From assembly GCA_015832175.1 (NCBI GenBank), contig WJXW01000001.1, forward strand, positions 2,418,001 to 2,482,000: DNA of 64,000 nucleotides. Reading direction: 5' to 3'. A program made the translations under genes and the position numbers. Below, in pieces: positions 60,572-64,000 of the stretch (position 1 is the first letter of the stretch; each line of letters starts with the position of its first letter). Below the pieces are notes generated by a model. It saw nothing but the letters and a program-made list of their open reading frames with translations. It was not told where the DNA came from and did not search any database. Source of the stretch: Paraphaeosphaeria minitans (Eukaryota > Ascomycota > Dothideomycetes > Pleosporales > Didymosphaeriaceae).

Positions 60572-62603
60572 TCACGACGCGCCTAATTTCTGGACCTGAG
60601 CTAGCTGTTCCTGCAGCGCGGTCTGATATTGCTGTCTTGCAGCATTGATAGCGCGGACGAGCGGTTCCACGAGCCCGTACACGGCCCCGGACCCGCCTTT
60701 GATGCTGTTGGCGTCGAACTTGCGTTTACGGCCTGTGCGAGCCGTGTACTCATCATTTTCCTGCACCCTTCGCTGGACGCGGGACATGCGCTCGGCTTCT
60801 GCGGTGTCGGCGATGGCCTTGATTCTGTCGAGGGATTTGTCCAGTGTCTCGACGAGCTTGGCGACTTCGTTGGCGCGCTCTGCGTCGCCCGAGTAGTACA
60901 CTGCCCAGAAGTAGTGCAGGAACTCGACGGTCGTGTTATGCGTTATGGCTAGGTTGCCCAGGACTTGCTCGGGTATGCTCAGCTGGCGTGCTTGTTCGCT
61001 AGACACGGCAGCTTGGGACGAGAGATAATCATCGCCGTGCCGCTGACGTTGTCGTATCGCTTTGAGAATCTGTGAAGTAGCAGCAGTTCGCGAGGACCTG
61101 CTCCCGACCTTTGCCTTCTTCTTCGCATCCGGCTCTTCTTCGCTACTGCTCTCATCTTCTACGCCGGCTACGGAATGTAAATTAATTCCACCGTTCTGGG
61201 CCCGACTTGCACCCATACTGCGGAGCTCTTGTTGCATAATCGCCATGACATGAGCGGGCGTGCGTTTCGTGTACACTGCGGCACTACTAGATGTATGCAC
61301 GCCTTGTCCAGCAGAAAAGAATTTATCCTGATCGTGAAGCTTGAGCACAATACGATTGTCATCGGATGCGCGTTGTAGATCGTGGAGCCTTAGTTCATTG
61401 TACGTCTCTTCATCCATTCCTACGGGCCCGTGACGATCAGCACCATCGGAAGGTGGCACCGAAGCCATTAGCTTTTCACTCATACGATTGAGTATTCGCA
61501 GGATTGGCTCCTTTTCGTTCGAAGATGGCCGCATATTCACATCCGGTCGGTTGCCAAGCCGTTGACTGTGATTCTGCTCGTTTCCTTCAACATCAAGGAA
61601 ACGAGGAACTGAATCAATGAGAAACTGGGGCCCGTCGTTGGCGGACTCGTTGAAATTGAGATACTTGTCCAATTTGGGGTCTGTAGGATCAATGTCGTCT
61701 ATGATTTTCTCCCCCTTCAATTTTTTGAGGAGCCGGCTGTGGAAGAATCGTGACCAGAAATCAGGCTCGGTCAGTGGTGGCACATTCTCGTTGTAAACCT
61801 TCCTGATCAGCGGGTATTGGGAGAAAATTAGCACAATCTGCTCTTTGCTTATGTTCAGTTTTTCCTTCCCATCCTTGTCCATGAAAGGCTTCACGACTGA
61901 CAGGACGTTGTATGTGCCCGTGCATTGGGTGTTTTCAACAGCATGGGATCTCAAAAGATGCACCCTTGTAGCCCAGAACTGGTTAGAGAACTGGATGATC
62001 GATATTGACTCAGGCTTGTCGCGAAGAGCCTGGTCGAAGCGCTGGCGAAGCGCAGGGTTCGAGTTTAGCAACGACCGTTGGAGCGGAATGTCCTCCAACA
62101 GTTTCGCGTTGTTGTATGAATCATCATCCTTTGGCGCGCTCACTAAGGTTTGCGCGATCGTCATGGAGGCTGACGCACCGCCATTGTCCGGTGCAGGCGT
62201 GGCAGCAGCCGATGTAGCAATTGAGACGGAGGCAGCCGCCTCCTTTGCTTTGGACTCTTCTATACATTTGCGCAGCAGTCCGGTTATCGTTTGTTGGTCT
62301 TCGCGAGCGGCGGCGGATGAAAAGGTGAAGGTATGGTTCTCGGTCTGGTCAGGTCTCTGAACGACGATCTTGGTCGAGGCTTTTGCAGATGTCGCCGGCG
62401 TCTGCTGAAGATCTAGGTAGCATGTTGTCAGCTGCGCAGCCCACATGGTTCTTTGAAGCATGCGGCGACATACTGGTGACTTCTGCAATATCTATGTCCA
62501 CGGACAGATCTCCACTATTCGACTTCCACGAGACCTTCCGACCGTCTGCCGAGACAATGATCTTGCCGTCTTTCTTCTTGTATTGCGTGGCCGCTTCAGC
62601 CAT
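60572..62603 (-). CDS. TFB1: TFIIH core subunit Tfb1 (p62 homologue)
   Basis: Subunit of general transcription and repair factor TFIIH, which opens promoters and acts in nucleotide excision repair in the nucleus. Two exons, 62474-62603 and 60572-62412, with a 61-bp intron (GTATGT..CTAG), give 656 residues. Exon 1 begins MAEAATQYKKKDGKIIVSAD and, joined to LQQTPATSAKASTKIVVQRP, forms the PH-like N-terminal domain that binds activators and XPC/XPG. Two BSD domains follow: around residues 150-205 (ALRDKPESISIIQFSNQFW) and 215-275 (LTEPDFWSRFFHSRLLKKLK). A Ser/Glu/Lys-rich linker (DESSSEEEPDAKKKAKVGSR) precedes the C-terminal helical region (EQVLGNLAITHNTTVEFLHY) that anchors p62 in the core. Length fits fungal homologues. 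The frame extends upstream of the acceptor, but only the spliced form has the PH start. Confidence 0.95.
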
Positions 62604-63105
62604 GGTGGAGGAACGCAAGTTGATTACGTCGAGTGACGCCGCGCCCAAGTTCAAGACAAGGGTTCTGGATGCTAGCACTGGAGAGGCTAGTGCAGATTGT
62701 CTTCAGCACGGGCCTTCCTGGCACACTTGCAATTACTTATGCGTACTGCACTCACAAAGAAAGCACAGAAAGCACTTGAGAAAATAGTTGAAGTGAAGTA
62801 AATATTGAAGGACAGCAACTACAGAGCCAGTGATATCTCTCACCCATCGTCCTCCATACGCCAATCCCATAAATCATTCCTCCACCTCCTGTAACGCCCT
62901 TCTATGCTGGCCAACTCGGCGAAAGACGCCGCTGCACAATACGAACTGGGTATGCATATATGAATCCGGGGAGAGTCATCAACGTGAAAGCAGCCGCAGA
63001 TAGTCCACCAAGAGGAATTTAAGGGCCTCCAAGGACCTCCAACAACAGGCTTTTTGTAAGTGAATGCGCCTTGATGCGCAAGGTGGGTGTTGTATTGCGT
63101 CCAAA
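62604..63105. other. Spacer between TFB1 and PAC1
   Basis: About 500 bp holding the TFB1 promoter and the PAC1 3' untranslated region, since both genes read to the left. No other feature seen. Confidence 0.5.
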
Positions 63106-64000
63106 TCAGGACGCGAATATCCGAACGTTGAGATCCACACTTCCGGTCGCGATCACACATCGTATCCCAGCCTTAGCTGCGTCTTCTTCTTTCTTTTTGT
63201 TCACCCCATTCACGGCTGCACCGTTCGCTGCGTCTCCGTTTGTGGGTATGTCCTTGACGACATTTGGCGCCCATCGTATGCAGCTCACAAAGTGTGAATG
63301 TGCGTCCGAGACTGTCTTCACACAACGACCCTCTTGCTTGAGATCCCAGCAGCGTATCGTCTTGTCGTCGCTAACAGAGAGAAGGTATTGTCCACCTGGG
63401 TGGAAGACGAGCCCGCGAACCCAGTTGTCGTGACCGATCAGCGTCTTAATGAGCGTTCCTCGTCCGTCCCAGATCTTGATCGTCTTGTCTCGTGAGCCCG
63501 TGGCAATAAATTCGGCGGAGCTGCTTAGCGGCGGGGGCTTCTTGAGACCAGCAAGCGCGGCGAGGTTCGCATACGATACTGGTGGTGCTATTACGACGCA
63601 CTCCACGACGTGTTCGTGGCCCAAGAAAGTGCATTTCGCTTCGCCAGAGCTGGCATCCCACAGACGCGCAGTCTGATCGGTTCCCGCAGAAAGCAGCCAC
63701 CGTCCATCGAAACTTGGAGCGACGTCTCGCACCCAATCAACGTGTCCTCGGATGGTTTTGACGCAATATCCTGTTGTGACGTCCCATATTCTTAACGTCT
63801 TATCTCGAGACGCTGAAACGAGCAGATTGCCTGATGAAGGCGAACCTGCGGCTCCGCTGGGAATGAATCGGATGGCGGAAACAGAGTGATCGTGTCCAGG
63901 AAGTGTGCGGATGTTCTTGTATTCGTCTGACGGATCCCAAAGCTTGATGGTCAGGTCGCTCGAGCATGACGCAAGCAGCGTTCCTCCTCTCGGCCCGCCA
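63106..64000 (-). CDS. PAC1: Nuclear distribution protein PAC1/LIS1 (NudF), C-terminal part
   Basis: Dynein regulator that keeps dynein at microtubule plus ends and supports nuclear migration and spindle positioning. The window holds about 297 C-terminal residues; the N-terminal LisH domain, coiled coil and first WD repeat lie beyond 64000. WD40 blades in order: [77 protein letters not shown] and the last blade [14 protein letters not shown], which is how LIS1 proteins end. A low-complexity insert ([19 protein letters not shown]) lies before the last blade, common in fungal PAC1. No intron in this part. The gene reads towards TFB1. Confidence 0.95.
   Translation of the reverse strand, partial: GGPRGGTLLASCSSDLTIKLWDPSDEYKNIRTLPGHDHSVSAIRFIPSGAAGSPSSGNLLVSASRDKTLRIWDVTTGYCVKTIRGHVDWVRDVAPSFDGRWLLSAGTDQTARLWDASSGEAKCTFLGHEHVVECVVIAPPVSYANLAALAGLKKPPPLSSSAEFIATGSRDKTIKIWDGRGTLIKTLIGHDNWVRGLVFHPGGQYLLSVSDDKTIRCWDLKQEGRCVKTVSDAHSHFVSCIRWAPNVVKDIPTNGDAANGAAVNGVNKKKEEDAAKAGIRCVIATGSVDLNVRIFAS

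Overview
The window looks like a filamentous ascomycete chromosome, probably a Dothideomycete of the Pleosporales type. This rests on short 45-61 bp introns, GC-balanced genes for Tfb1, PAC1/LIS1 and a GH5_9 glucanase, and a large AT-rich block in which retrotransposon copies are riddled with TAA/TAG codons. That block is the hallmark of repeat-induced point mutation (RIP), with CpA changed to TpA on either strand. The species cannot be named from the sequence alone.

Left arm (1-3055): the 5' part of a minus-strand secreted exo-1,3-beta-glucanase with three introns, then about 2 kb with no gene I can support. Right arm (49905-64000): a mitochondrial-type DUF1992 protein (+), a long disordered protein of unknown function (-), a small two-exon hypothetical gene (+), TFIIH subunit Tfb1 (-, one intron) and the C-terminal part of the dynein regulator PAC1/LIS1 (-, running off the window). 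These are ordinary single-copy genes separated by 0.5-2 kb spacers.

Centre (3056-49904): about 46.8 kb of nested, RIP-mutated transposons with no intact element gene. Boundaries, LTR lengths and target-site duplications (TSDs) give this order. A pogo/Fot1-like DNA transposon P (3056-49904) is split by LTR element Z (191-bp LTRs, TSD ATTAG). Z holds gypsy element J. J holds minus-strand gypsy I and a small LTR element K (312-bp LTRs). I holds minus-strand gypsy E. E holds G (TSD ACTAG), H (TSD CTAGA), a solo LTR (TSD TAATA) and a truncated D. D holds C, and C holds B (TSD AACGC/AACAC). Element A lies between Z and C with mismatched flanks, which suggests that recombination between two A copies deleted the left halves of J, I, E, D and C.

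Two gypsy lineages are present. Lineage 1 (A, B, C, D, E, G, J) is a chromodomain-bearing Ty3/gypsy element whose LTRs share one 3' half but carry three unrelated 5' (U3) halves. Lineage 2 (H, I, solo LTR) has 216-bp LTRs. Where the stretch between pol and the 3' LTR survives (A, B, C, G, H, J), the strand opposite to pol holds a RIP-damaged reading frame with a Cys-X2-Cys-X5-Cys-type motif, in lineage 1 followed by a charged probable coiled coil. This recurring antisense gene is the most interesting unexplained structure in the window.
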